Below are positions 11,068-22,980 of a DNA stretch of 64,000 nucleotides, in pieces. A model generated the notes under the pieces. That model did no database searches and was not told the origin of the DNA. It saw nothing but the letters and a program-made list of their open reading frames with translations. Source of the stretch: Chytridium lagenaria (Eukaryota > Chytridiomycota > Chytridiomycetes > Chytridiales > Chytridiaceae); assembly GCA_025449115.1 (NCBI GenBank), contig JAHLKC010000052.1, positions 172,580-236,579 on the forward strand, in the 5' to 3' direction. How positions within the stretch are numbered: the stretch's first letter is position 1; every line of letters starts with the position of its first letter. The position numbers were made by a program, and so were the translations under genes.

Positions 11068-12650
11068 ATGTCCTCCACTTCGAACATCACAGGAAACAAC
11101 GACGACGACCTAAGTCGCCGCGCGGCTACTTCTATTGAGGCTTCACAGGCTCCTCTCAGCTCATCCGTCATTCTCAACCTACTTGCGGACTCCGTATCCA
11201 CCGCTACACAGCAACAGGATGCGTCAAACGGTCTTCGGTCACCAGCTGACCTCGTCTTCGCCACCCTCCATGCCATCATGATCAGTTTAGGATTTCGATT
11301 CAGAGGACTTGGTGAGAGTGGATCCACACCATCTTCTGGGAGGAAGAGACTAGCCGTGCCGAGGGGGTGACAGGGATCGAGGTAGTGCAGTTGCCGGAAG
11401 GTTGGAACGCGCGGTGGTGGAATGTATGCTTTTCGATATACACATCCAAGGTCGGCCTTTACGTTTTTGTTAAAAGGGATGGGTATTGCGGACCGACTAG
11501 TCATTCACTGTCTTGCTATTGAAGTAAGATCCTATTTTAATCCTGTGTATGATACGTCATTTATCTAACCTATCACTTCAAAAAGGATAACCGCCTTCAG
11601 AGCGTAGAATTGACCGTCCCTACCATCGTTGCCAAGTCCGCCACCTTCCCGCCGTCTGCCCCATCTTCATCATCGTCTGGCGATTCATCATCATCCACCA
11701 GCAACCCCCTTCTGTCCCTCTTCGCCAGCGAGAAGGCACTCGTTGACCTCATCTTCAAGTTTAAGAAGGACATTGTTGACAAAGTTGCACCAAATCTCGG
11801 CAAGGAAGGATACGAGCCTACCGCCATCGATGCGGCATCGTCGTCGTCTGCTGCGAGGCAGGCTGAAAGGAGAAGGTTCCCTGAATTTGGCGGGATCGTA
11901 GATCCGGGGTTCGCGCCACCACCGGTGGGCGGTGGGTTTGGGCCGAGAGGTGGTTTACCGATGGGTGGACGGAATCCTTATGGTGTTGGGGATGTGGATT
12001 TGGATCCGTTTGCGGCTGCACCTGGAATAATTCCTCCTCGGTGAGCTTTTAAGTTTACATTGTACTCGTCTCTGCCATCATTTTTTTAACGTGATTATGT
12101 GCGTTTTCTTACACCTTTTCATTACAGTGGCGGAATGCATCCAGGTGGTGGAATGTTTGTTGGACCTGATCACCCCATGTTTGGTGGTGGTATGGGCGGC
12201 ATGGGAGGAGGTGGTGGGCGCTTCCCACCCGGTGGAGGGGGCTCTTTCCTGCCGCCAGGTGCGGTTCCGCCAGGTGCAAGGTTCGATCCTATCGGTCCCT
12301 TTGGTCCGCGACCAGGATTTGGAGGTGGAGGTATGGGAGGTGGACCTCGGGGACCTTTTGGACCTGGAGTTGGAGGTGGACCTTTGGGACCGTTTGGGCC
12401 CAATGCAGGTGGTGGGGCTCTTGGACCGTTTGGACCAGGTGTGGGAGGGGCCTCTTGGGCCGTTTGGGTCGGGTGTAGGAGGTCCTAGACCAGGGCTGGG
12501 GGTCCTCGGGACCCAACGAGGAGGTGAGCTTTGTTCGTTGTTCTTTTACGCCTTTGGATTGCTAATACAGTTCAACTTATATCTACTTTAAGATCGGACC
12601 CTGACTTTGATGAATTGCTTCCCCCTGGGTACGACAACATGTACCTTTAG
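11068..12650 (+). CDS. PI31-like proteasome regulator (FP domain plus Gly/Pro-rich tail)
   Basis: The N-terminus MSSTSNITGNNDD leads to the FP-type domain: DLVFATLHAIMISLGFRF, LPEGWN, then MYAFRYTHPRSAFTFLLKG and DRLVIHCLAIEDNRLQSVEL. A helical segment (ALVDLIFKFKKDIVDKVAPN) follows, then a long Gly/Pro/Phe-rich region with PFGPGVGGG repeats. It ends with the family's hallmark C-terminus LLPPGYDNMYL. PI31 proteins bind the 20S proteasome core through such tails and modulate its activity; action in cytosol/nucleus is expected. Introns: 11524-11585, 12041-12127, 12524-12592. Four one-base frame breaks were found, mostly at G runs (near 11350, 11412, 12448 and 12500). Reading across them yields a normal PI31, so these are probably sequence errors. 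Confidence 0.88.
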
Positions 12651-13051
12651 AATATAGCTTTGTGCCATACTTGCAATCTCCGTTGTTAGTGAGCGTGACC
12701 CCTTTACTTTAGAAAAATTCTTGCTCTATTGCTATAAGCTGTTTATCTGTATCATTTTAGAATATTATGAGGGGATTTAATGAGCGAGCTGGAAAGATCT
12801 GGAGATTTTATTTTATCACGCCCGCTTTAACGCTGGTTTTACAGTAATGGCCCTCCATTATATAGAAGTGTAACCTTGCAATTTGCGACGGACAAGGGGC
12901 CAACCAACACCTCCCAAACACCTTCCAATACTGCACCCGTCATTCCCTTATCACCACACGGGGTCAGGCACCTAACGACGACGTACTCTGCAGTTTTCAA
13001 GTGTTTCCTTGACGCATTTCACCCATAACGACCTGCGCAAGGAGACCGAGC
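12651..13051. other. Intergenic between tandem genes; nothing recognised
   Basis: Contains the 3' untranslated region of the PI31 gene and the likely promoter of the TBC gene. A CACC-rich stretch (12900-12965) precedes the ATG at 13052. No RNA gene or repeat was seen. Confidence 0.5.
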
Positions 13052-15761
13052 ATGCCTCCGCCACCCTCTGATAGCACCTATGTTGGTGGAGGATCCAATT
13101 CAAGTTCATCGTCCTCTACGGTCATCGACCCACTTCTTGGTGGCCCGTATGATGTGCTGCTCCTAGATGGAGATTCTTCTGCCAATCCACTCAGAGCAGT
13201 ACGTTCGTTTGTCCGTTTGGATCCTACCATTGCAAAAACTGATTGTGCTTTTTTAGGCTGTCAAGGAAACGGAATGGTCTGTTCTGGAACGGTTTTCACG
13301 GGTCACCCGACTATATAGAAATACTGCCGGTGCGTTCCTTGCATCTCAATGCATTACTTTGCAATTCTTTGCAGGTTCGAACTATATACTAACAAACAAC
13401 AAATACAGCTCATTTTCTTGGACCACCCCATGGCTAAACCTCTCCTCCCCTTCATCCCCTCCGCCCTTGCCCCCGAGCGTCATCCTATCCCACCCCCCCA
13501 CCATGAATACGAGCCCGCAAGAGTCTACCTTGCCCGCTTCGCTCACGAAACTCCAAGTCGCACGTTCTCGCAGTGACTCTGTTGATCCAGGTTCTAATCC
13601 TCACAACCCTTTTCCAAATGCCAATTCTCCCTCGTCCAACCCTCCGTCTCCTATGCTGTCGTCATCTATAAGCTTGTTGTCGGGATCGGCGATTGCGCAT
13701 GCAAGGACGGCGATCCCAGATACGGCGGGGAGGTTAAAGATGTTGAAGGAGGAGAGTATTGTTTGGGATGAGACTGTGGAAGCTCTTACTGGACTTGGTG
13801 CTTTTGAAGTGCTTAGCGTGAGTACCTCACCGGTCTTCTTTCTTGGTTTTTTGTTGCTTATCTAATTTAAATATCTTTTAGACCGACACAAACTCCCCCA
13901 CCTCCAAAAGTTGAACGTCTTCGCCCACTCTCTCGCGCCGAATGGGCTCTCTACTTTGATGTTCATCGTGGCCTTCCAAAGCCAATCGATCCACCACCTA
14001 TGTCACTCAGTGACTCTATAATTCACGTCAGTCACGAAGAATCACCAAAGGAATTCAAAGGAGGACTTGGCAAAATCGTGGTTCCTGTTATGGAGATTCG
14101 GAGAAGGATATTTGCAGGGGTAGGTTTTGTTTGTTTCGCATCTGATGTGACGCTAGTGTTAATCCTTATGTATTGAAGGGGGTGGATCCCGAGATTCGAC
14201 CAGAAGGTACGTATTGATTCGTTTTTTTTTTACTAAATTAGTTATGTTTCCAAATTCTAACATTGGCTGTTTTATTTCAGTCTGGCGTTTTCTTTACGCA
14301 TTGTACCATTGGGACTCCTACTCATTCCGAACGTATTGCCACAAAGCCGCAAAGACGTGAGTTATTTCAAGTTTCCTGAGTTTACCTATATTATCTCTAT
14401 TTATCTAATTTCTGTGTAATCTGGGAAGTGAGGAGTATTATCGTATGAAGCGTGAGTGGCTGGACATTGCGGAGCGGCTTGGAGAAGATGCGGATATGGA
14501 GGCACCCGGCAAAGGGAGAGGATCCAGATGCCGATATGTACCGAGATGCAGTTGTACGTGTTGATAAAGACGTGCATCGAACGGGTGAGCCTTCTGCTTT
14601 ATTTTTGGTTTTTGTTTTTTTTGGAAAAGGAATCCTTGAGGGCTTTCACTTTGGGGAATTTTTCACGATTTTTTCCACATTTCTTTTCTTTCTAATCGCA
14701 TTCATCATTTTTTAGATCGTGGCCACCCTTTTTATGGCCAGGAATCCATCTCGTATTGCCACACCCGAATCTTTACCCAGCGGCCAGTAGGCGTGGACCT
14801 GGAACTCCCAAATATGAACAAGTTACGGGATATACTCATCACCTACGCATGCAGTACCCTGGATCTGATCGCCTTGGGTTGTTCAAGGAATGGCCGATTT
14901 GGCGTCTCCAATATTGATTACTCTGGAGGGCGATGAGCGGACGCGTTTTGGTGTTTTACAAAGTTAATGACAAGAATGGTTAGCATAAGTTCTATTTGGT
15001 GTTGTTTTTTTGTGCTATTTATTCAACGATTTATCATGATATTTAATCTTAAATCATTTTTAAATCATCGCAGAAATCAAATTTCCGCCATGACGGTCTC
15101 GGCATGCGGACTCACCTTACAACCTTACCTCCCTTCTAAAACTCACGGACCCTCATCTTTACATCCACTCGACCTTGCAACGCTTCCAACCTCTTCTGCT
15201 GTTTTCCGCTGGTTCTTTGTCTTATTTAAACGAGAATTTGCATTTGCTGATGTGCTAAAATTATGGGAAGTTCTTGCTTCGGGGTGGGGAGGGGACGAGT
15301 TTGAGTACTTTGTGGCGTTGGCTATTATGGATGAGCATCGGGATGCGATTGTTGGTGTTTAATGAATTTTGATGAAATATTGAAGGTGGGTTTCGTCGTT
15401 CGTCGATGTTTGTTATTTATAACTTTCCGCAGTACGTCAATGACCTCTCTGGTACCATTCCTCTCGATCCCACACTTGAGGCTGCGGAGCTCCTATATCT
15501 CCGTTTCCGAGTTCGTGCGGCATCTGTCGGGGCTGTCCTCTAAAACTGCTCCTGGACTTGTTCCGCTAACCGTCCCCTTCGTCATCTGCATCTTCGTCAA
15601 CTTCATCACTGTATCGGTCTGCACCGGGAACGCCGATGGAAATGGAGGGGAAGCTGAGGCTTGGGGAGATTGTAGAGAGGGTGAGGGACGCAGAGGAGAG
15701 TGCGAGGGCAGATATTTTCGGCAGGGAGGCTGGAGGGGACGGGAAGAAGAAGACGGAGTGA
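13052..15761 (+). CDS. TBC-domain Rab GTPase-activating protein, GYP7/TBC1D15 type
   Basis: The N-terminal region carries KETEWSVLERFSRVTRL, the short β-rich region of GYP7-type proteins, then a Ser/Pro linker. The TBC domain starts at LSRAEWALYFDVHRGLPK. It shows the RxxxW motif (IRPEVWRFLYALYHWDS), the arginine-finger block (DKDVHRTDRGHPFYG), the glutamine-finger block (VQGMADLASPILITLEGDE, spread over two frames), RFWCFTKLM, and FRWFFVLFKREFAF near the end. It closes with a helical tail ending GDGKKKTE at 15761. The protein is expected to accelerate GTP hydrolysis by Rab7/Ypt7-class GTPases on endolysosomal membranes. Introns include 13199-13256, 13330-13374 and 13818-13881, with several more. 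Multiple single-base breaks (e.g. C run near 13893, T run near 14950, 15361) interrupt the frame although the domain is complete. Confidence 0.85.
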
Positions 15762-16042
15762 TTTGTATGTTTTTTACGTTGGGGTAATTTTTTGGGAGGA
15801 TTTTTTTGTCGGTTGTTCCCTTGAAGCATTTCTTTTGTTTTTATGGATATTTCGTTTGGTTGTTTTGTTTTGTACTTTTTGCTTTTTTAGTTTACACGGG
15901 TTTTGCTCTCATATGTACACTTCTTGACTCTTCTTTCACCCTGCTTAAAAAAACAATACGCATGAAGATATTTAAATTGTTGCACTATTCTTGCTTTGTT
16001 ACTTTTTGGCGGACTTTCGAACGAAAGGTCCCCAGCCCTTTG

Positions 16043-17756
16043 TCATTGTAAACCCTCAATGCCACTCAACCTCTCAACGTCAATGCCACATTTCCAATCC
16101 CCGTGCGTCATTACCTCCTCACACTCAACATTAATTACTTTTCCACTCCTACTTATAGCAGGCTCGTTCCCCGCTCTTCCTCCTCCTTTCGATACCCACC
16201 CCAAAGCCTGAAGCACATCATCATGCTTGGAGTAGAAATTAAACACCCACCCCTCCACAGCTTTCGCCGCCATATCCCAATCGCCTTTCCCCGCTGCACT
16301 AGCGCACCCAAATAACATTGCTTTTACAACCCGTGGACGGTGCATCACGCATGTGTCTATCGCCCTCAATGCGATCAAGGACATGTTGGATTCGCTCATG
16401 AGTTTTAAAGTTGTAAGAATCAGCGATGCTCCAAGGGAATGACCTAGCAATATGACTTTCCCGGGTTGGATCGAGTCGCGAAATAGCATCTCCAAGGAGA
16501 AAGGCGGTGAGATGGCAATTTTGTCGAGCTTCTTTGTACGATGAGAGGATTATGGATGCTATTGTGGGTGTTTGAAGGTTCGTACCCCATGATGGGTGCG
16601 CGTCCCACTGTAAACTTAGCCTATACTTGGGTGAGCTTAGTTGATGAAATAGACCTGTTGATTACCATGTATTGTTTGGGAAGAGTCGGTCGATGATGGG
16701 TTTCCAGTGTTTAGCGTGAAGTCCAGTATGGAAAAACCCATCAACGGAAACGATTACTGGGAGTTCAGCGCGTCCCTGCCTCTCTTTGAGCAATGTCAAC
16801 ACGATTAAAAGAGGTCAAAATGCAAACCTAATATAAACCCTCGTTCACGAAACGCCGGCATGCTCTTATAAATCGCGTATGCAACTACACAGCTCGCACT
16901 TGTCCAAAGGGTAACCCATTCGCTCCACAAGCCAAACCACCAAATCTTGGTCGCCCAATCCCCTTCCAAGCGTCCTCCGACGACATAGACCATACACCGT
17001 TAAACGCTTTCATAAACCCATCCTGAATTAAGGATATTGCGGCACCTGCTACTGCCGACGCGACAGGAGATACTGAAACAATACGCGTAGCGCCCGCAGC
17101 AATTGTAACGACCGTTCCAACAATCAGACCACGCATCACGTCTGAAACATCCGTTGTAATACTTGCATGGATGGAGCGATAGCTTTCAAGGGTTGTGAGG
17201 TTCCCCAATGGCTTTTTGTAAAGTCGGCGACCACCCCGCCATGGAGGAGACAGAGCCAGTCGGAGCGGTCGATCCTTTTAGGTTTTGCAATTTCACTCGA
17301 GTAATTTATGAGAGTTGAGGCTGAGGAGGCTGAGGAATGAGGGGATTGGTGTGACCGACGAGTATGGCTTCTGTTGGGTCTACCATGCTGTAGCCGTCCA
17401 CGCAGGCGAAGTGGATGCAGCCAGGGAACATGCAGGGATGGAGAGTGCGTTCGCAATCTGGGAAAGAGCAGCGGGTGAAGAGGTAAGATGAGTCTTTGGA
17501 AGATAGGGTTGGTGCGTTGATGAGTTGTCTCATACACCATGAGCAGAAGGCCTTTGACGACTCTGTTGAGACTCCACCTCCCATAATGGAAATTGTCAAT
17601 GAGATTGTCAAACACATCAGATACTTGACCGAATCTGTCCATATCGAACATATAAGCGTTAAAATGGATGAGGTAGATTTTTGAGAAGGAGTCTCTTGTC
17701 CAATATCGAAGGAGGAGGAAACTTTGTGATGGACAAGATCCTTTTGTCACTAACAC
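16043..17756 (-). CDS. DUF726/TMCO4-like membrane-associated α/β-hydrolase
   Basis: The N-terminal half has a Cys-rich block (FCSWCMRQL, CSFPDC, CMFPGCIHFACVDGY), then helices (MRGLIVGTVVTIAAGATRIV, VASAVAGAAISLIQDGFM) typical of the membrane segments of TMCO4-type proteins. The C-terminal hydrolase portion has the nucleophile elbow GHSLGASL at about 16430 and KPIIDRLFPNNT upstream of it. It ends HGDWKCGIDVERLSG near 16043. The family is annotated as predicted lipase/hydrolase with no proven substrate. The frame breaks at an A run near 17222 (KKPLGNLTT resumes in another frame) and near 17313. The 5' end is uncertain: translation may begin at 17617 (MCLTISL) or upstream. Confidence 0.75.
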
Positions 17757-17961
17757 GCCAAAGATACAGATAACTTGGCCGATTCATATGAGACATGATC
17801 CGACATGTCGGGCATTCTACATAATAAGAATGGAAGTAATACTGCTACACTAACCCCGTCAATCGAGTGTTTGGGTTTAATCAGTTTCACGACATCAGAT
17901 TAGCATGATATATGCATTTTTTTTAATAAAGTTGTATGATCGTCTTTTTATTAACTGTTTA

Positions 17962-19126
17962 TCATTGTTGGACATGTGCAGAGGAGAGAGCTGCTGACGG
18001 ATTGAGTTTCTCCTTGGGAGCGTCTGGGCTGAAAATATGGCCTTGGCGCATGTAGTAGATAAGAAGCGATGTGCAAAAGTGGTGAGAAATAGCCTGCACA
18101 TGAAAAAGAGGCAGTTAGAATGATGAGAACAATATGATGAAAATAAGCACACAAACAAAATGAAAGATTTTATCATTGGAAGCGAAAACAGAGAGAAAAA
18201 AATAAGTAAAAGATACCTGAACGACGGTAAATGGGATCAAAGTAAAACTTATCGCATTGAGTTTATGAAACTCTGCTCTCCATCCCCACGGATCCGAACA
18301 ATTTTCCGCTATTAATTGCGGAATCATATCATTCTTTTGAAGCTTATTGTCCATACAACTATCCAACGCGTTATACGTGCTCCGCTCACAGCACCGTATT
18401 TGAAGAAATGTGGCCTCAGTTTGAAGTATGAAAAAAATGATCGATATGATGAGTGTCCAGAGGCCGCTTGTAAGAAGGTACTAGGGGTAGTTAGATTTTA
18501 TTGGGATATCGGGACTCACGATGAGGTAGAGAAAGGCGAGACGTTTTTCGTTCGGTGGATGTTTGGGAACGATGACGAGGCGGTATATGAGGAAGAGGAG
18601 ACTGCAGAGGAATTGAAGGCCGCAGACAAATGAAATGTACCAGCGGCTGTGGTATGGGAGTAATGCTACGAGTGCGATCGAGATGAACTAGCACAAATAA
18701 TTTAGTCTTAGCATAAAATGATGCCACACGCGAATACAAGGCGAAAATAAGGAACTGAAGTATAATATGATAAAGGTAAATGATACTCACACATTGGATG
18801 ATTTGCAAATTCGTCTGCGTCGTCTCATTTATCTGAATAACCTCAAACAGCTTTCGATACTTTTCGACAAATCCGAGAAAACTTTCTATCCTTGTTGGAG
18901 CTGCTTGTAGTGGGTGTCCAGGTGGTTTGGCTAAAGCTGTTGCCGCTCTTGTTGCTCTCCTTTGTTGGTTTGTTTGATGAGATGGATCAGCGGATAAAAG
19001 CCGTTGCTGATGCTGTTGTTGCTGCTGCTGCACCTTATCAAGCCGTACTGATGATTCTTCCATTTTGTGATCTGTTCTTTTGGGGACCATGGGGAGGGAG
19101 CTCATGTTCTGTTGTTGCGCTGACAT
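17962..19126 (-). CDS. Fungal four-TM hypothetical protein with Gln-rich N-terminus
   Basis: Exon 1 (from 19126, MSAQQQNMSSLPMVPKRTD) has a Gln run (about VQQQQQQHQQ) and a short Arg/Ala-rich segment, then FLGFVEKYRKLFEVIQINE. Intron 18688-18790 follows. Exon 2 starts FISIALVALLPYHSRWYISF and gives two membrane helices, up to a donor at 18519. Exon 3 (YLLTSGLWTLIISIIFFILQ) has a third helix, an extracellular-type Cys stretch (CCERSTYNALDSCMDN) and HKLNAISFTLIPFTVVQ as the fourth helix. The last exon reads AISHHFCTSLLIYYMRQGHI and stops at 17962. Splicing gives a continuous frame. No family is recognised. The cytosolic Gln run and the four helices are the only clear features. Confidence 0.65.
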
Positions 19127-19387
19127 ATTTCTGTTGAGGGGGTCACTCTTCCTTGTTGATGCTACCCTTGCTGTCCTTGCTGTTTATCTGTTCCTTGCTT
19201 GGATTTCCCTATGCAGTATTATCCCTCTCCTGCGTTTATAGCTTCCTGTTGTTATCGTTCGTTCTCGACAACTTCCGGCGACGTTGTCCTGAGCAAGTTC
19301 GTTCCTTGTCACCTTTTTTTTGACAATCTTTATTTCTGTTAAAATGATATTGACTGTAAGGTGCCAGCAAAAATTTCATTTTTCACC

Positions 19388-20231
19388 ATGTCCTTCTTCA
19401 AGCGCATCCTCATCAAACCATCACGACTTCCCTACATCGCCGGCGGTTTTATTGTATATTGCTCGAGCACCTATCTCGCATTTCACGGATACCGCCTATA
19501 TCGTCTGCCATCACCTCCTGAAGATATTGCGGATCCAAAGGCGCAGAGTCGTTTCTCGCATGTTTACACAGGGCTCGCCAGTTCCTACGACAAGAGCATT
19601 GGATGGGACGAGTGGCTGTTGGGATTGCACGGAAAGAGGTCAAAGCTTTTAAAACAGGCCAAGGTAATGAAATTAGATGGAAACACGTACTGAGATAATG
19701 CAAATAAACATGTAGGGCGATGTCATCGAGTTGGCAGCAGGAACTGGAAGGAACATGGATCATTACCCCCCCAAACCCATCATCACCTCCCTTACATTCA
19801 CAGATAGTAACTCTCACATGCTTGAACAAGCTTTCAACAAGTACTCAACAACAGACTCCCACCGCACGCGACTCCCACCAACGATGTTTTCAGTCCTCGA
19901 CGGATCCAGCACAACCCGACCAGACGCCTCCTTCGATACAGTTGTCGATACATTCGGTCTCTGCTCATTCTCAGATCCCGTTGCCTGTTTAAAGGAAATG
20001 ACACGAATAACTCGACCTAACGGTCGAATCCTGTTGTTGGAACACGGCCGTTCGACATGGGGATGGCTGAACTCGGCCTTAGACAAAAGTGCGCTGGACC
20101 ACGCAAAGGAATGGGGGTGTTGGTGGAACAGAGACATTGAGGCACTTGTAAAGGAAGCGGGTCTTAAAATCGTCAGCTGTAAACGTTATCATTTCGGAAC
20201 AACGTATGAGATAGTTGCGACTCCCGCGTGA
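19388..20231 (+). CDS. OMS1-like class I SAM-dependent methyltransferase, mitochondrial-membrane type
   Basis: The start MSFFKRILIKPSRLPYIAGG lies at 19388, with an ACC before the ATG. A basic N-terminus is followed by one hydrophobic helix (YIAGGFIVYCSSTYLAFHGY), as expected for an inner-membrane-anchored protein. One 52-bp intron (19664-19715) is removed. Motif I follows (DVIELAAGTGRN), then an acidic loop, FDTVVDTFGLCSF (motif post-I/II) and the RPNGRILLLEHGRS strand typical of ubiE-related folds. Total length is about 260 residues. Yeast OMS1 is a mitochondrial inner-membrane methyltransferase-like protein; its substrate is not established, and none is claimed here. The frame is intact. 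Confidence 0.85.
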
Positions 20232-20322
20232 AAAGAACAGCTACAGAATATTTTTATGTACATTGCAGCGTCGTGCAGGCATGCCCCCTCCCATCGCATT
20301 AACTAATATACGAATAATACCC

Positions 20323-22070
20323 TCACGAAACCACCCTCATCTTTGTCCGTGTCTCTATAAAACTCCTCGGCTCATGAAGATATAAGCTCAATCCCAAAAC
20401 CCCATTCTTAGTTAAAGATCTCACTAACCCGCCATTAGCCGTAACAGTAGTAATCTCCATCCGATCCGCCGTCCCAAAAATATTTGCCTGAATCTGAGAT
20501 ATCGTAATATTCGTGCCCTTCTTCCCCCCTTTCTCTACGGAACCTTTACTATCCGATAATCGAACGAACCGTTCAGAAGGATCATCCGCAACAACACTCA
20601 TCCGCCCCTCCAATGGTGCGATCTGTTTAAAAACTTCCCCGCCAAAGTCTCTCCAATTTTCGGAGCCGAGATCCGATAAAATCTGTTGACGAAGCCCCTC
20701 TGAGCACATAAATAATGTACGCGCTTTCTCTCGGGGACCCGCAATGACACGTGCAATGTCAATGTACTTTTTTAATGCGGTTTGGGTGATAAGAAGTTCT
20801 TTACCTTCGAGGGCGGGTACAAGCGACTACAAAACGTTAATCACCAATACTCCATACTCCATAAATCTTACATGTAATATAGGCTCCAAACATTCCTGTT
20901 CTTCCTGCAAAATCAACGCCTCGTTACTGTATAACCCTTTGGGCACCTTATCAAACTGGTTCGAAATATCCGACGCGAGAGTAATAAGTGTCGTCACATC
21001 TAAGTTCGCCGCACTCGTCCAGACTGTTCTCCAATCTGGTAAAACTTCTTGCGGAATTCCTGATACCACTTCATGACTAGGGTTCGCTATCACGTCATTC
21101 GAAAGTGCCCCAACCTCCCCGCGTGTCTTCCCTAATTCCATCCTAAACTCTCCCACATCCATCGCTTGCACTCCCGTCAACTTCAATGCTTCAATAATCC
21201 GTTTCTGCTCTTCCACTGCATCGCTAGTATTGAAAAACACATAGTACACCTCAGGTGCTTGATAGTGAATGGGGTTCTGACGAGCTGCTTCAAGAAGTTC
21301 TAGGGCTTGTCGAACAATCGGAATCATCTCAAGCCCTTCAAGAGGCGTTGCAGGAATGGAAGTTGAAATTGGTTTCGGAATTGCCGAATCCGAATCCGAA
21401 TCCGAATCACTGGATGAATACTCATCTTCCTCCAACTCCATCGCCATGCTTTCCAGTTTTCCAGCTTTAATTTTAATCCCTACAACATACATTAGCGTAA
21501 TAAATCGTATCAACACACATCTAGTTCCCCCGTTCATTACAACATCAATCCGTACATTCCTTCTCTCATTCATCGGTCGTCCCTTTCTCACCGGCACAAA
21601 ATTGAAAGCCTTGAACACTTCTGACGCCCCATACCGTCCCCTAGGCATCGGAGCAGCCTCAACCCCAATCTCCCGCATAGTGGTAAACACCGCTTCCAAG
21701 TACCCCAGGTTTGAGCACTGCACATGGCAAGCCCTTATGGCGTCCGGTGTTTCAAGTAGCTATGTTTTCAAGTAAGGTATTTAGGAATCTAACAAACAAC
21801 ATTCGACAGAGATACGGTTACCTTTGATAGAAACTTTCTCTCGGCTTGAATCGTTGACAGAAACTTTATCGTTCCGCCCACCTGTGTGCGGTCTTTGGTG
21901 ATGGCTTTTGAAGACTTTCTTGCTGATGTTGGACTTTGAATGCCGTCTGCTTCAAGGGCTTTGAGGAGAACATCGCAGCGCCGGAGAAGGCTTCGTGCAG
22001 TTTCAGCATGGTTTGGTGGGACATCATCGTCGTGTGTTGGCATGTTCAGATTTTTTTCGTCCAAAATCAT
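20323..22070 (-). CDS. DUF1308 (UPF0415/C7orf25-like) protein
   Basis: Three exons. Exon 1 (from 22070, MILDEKNLNMPTHDDD) is helical (ARSLLRRCDVLLKAL). Intron 21770-21827 joins FLSK to LLETPDAIRACHVQCSNLGY. Exon 2 carries an acidic Ser/Asp repeat (EYSSSDSDSDSDSAIP) and the conserved block AANLDVTTLITLASDISNQ. Intron 20827-20871 leads to exon 3 (LVPALEGKELLITQTALKKY), then TISQIQANIFGTADRMEITT, NGGLVRSLTKNGV and the final LYLHEPRSFIE. This end-to-end order matches the DUF1308 family, which has a PIN-like C-terminal fold and is found across eukaryotes with unknown role. Reading is uninterrupted after splicing. The divergent neighbour on the right starts only 15 bp away, suggesting a shared bidirectional promoter. 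Confidence 0.85.
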
Positions 22071-22085
22071 AGTCTCAATTTGGAC

Positions 22086-22865
22086 ATGCCAGAGAAGAGA
22101 AAGGCTGACGAGGTTGACGAGGAGCGGGCGTCAAAGGCCGTGAAGGTGGTGGGCATAGTGGAGGTCAATGTGGTGGGGGATGTGGATGCGCTACCCAATC
22201 TCATAGTTGCACCTGAAGCTCCTCTAAATTCGGGACTCCCATATCATTGCACCGCAAAAGTCCTCCGTAAAGGCGTCGTTTGGCTCCAAAACTACATCCC
22301 CATATCCCACCAACTCCATCTCATCACTGTCGCCAAACAACTCAACATCTTCCATCCATCCCATCTCTGTAAAAACGAGAAAGCTCGAAGTATTCACATG
22401 GTAAGCAGGAACAATCTAATGCAGTATTCCGATAATCTTCCAGATGACGCTTTCCGCAAAAGCATCACCTCTTCCACAAGATATTGTTGATTTGCATACA
22501 ACGCTATCAAAGCTTTCGGAAACCCTAACGGAAACCTCACCCACTCACAAACCGTCGCAATGCGTCGTCCTCCACTATCCCCCCAATCCGTCACCCAACC
22601 GTCTCTCTCTCCACGACGAGCAAGGCAGCAAAGGTTGTGTCGTCTCCGTTTCAATTGGGGATACCGCTGTGTTCGCTTTTAAGCCGACATGGAAAAAGTC
22701 GACCCCTCTTACAAAAATAGAGTTAAAAAGCGGGGACGTGCTGTGTTTGGGGGAAAGGCGAGGGGGATCGTGCATGGCGTTGAGAGAATATTAGATGGAA
22801 CTGCGCCGGGGGTGATCTCGGAGGTTTTAAATGGAAGACTTAACTTTAATGTGAGGGAGAAATGA
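22086..22865 (+). CDS. AlkB-family Fe(II)/2-oxoglutarate dioxygenase
   Basis: Starts MPEKRKADEVDEERASKAVK with a basic, nuclear-localisation-like N-terminus. One 43-bp intron (22401-22443). The core has NRLSLHDEQ, giving the iron-binding HxD; VVSVSIGDTAVFAF, the conserved strand pair; and IELKSGDVLCLG. After a one-base break in the G run near 22748, the other frame supplies GGKARGIVHGVERIL (second iron-binding His) and GRLNFNVRE (2-oxoglutarate-binding Arg). The stop at 22863-22865 is therefore taken as the true end. AlkB enzymes remove alkyl groups from nucleic acids (or proteins) by oxidative demethylation; the substrate cannot be assigned. Only 15 bp separates its ATG from the divergent DUF1308 start. 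Confidence 0.87.
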
Positions 22866-22980
22866 ACGCTTTTGTATTTATTGGGACTATAACAAGCACT
22901 TGAAACGTTAAAAACGATATAATAGTATATAAAATGATGACATATAAAAACGACGAAGGAACACTTTGATAAAATGTACG

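Noticed and set aside
13371..13400. GGTTCGAACT as a tRNA T-loop
   Set aside because: No D-arm, anticodon arm or acceptor pairing around it, and it lies at an exon start of the TBC gene.
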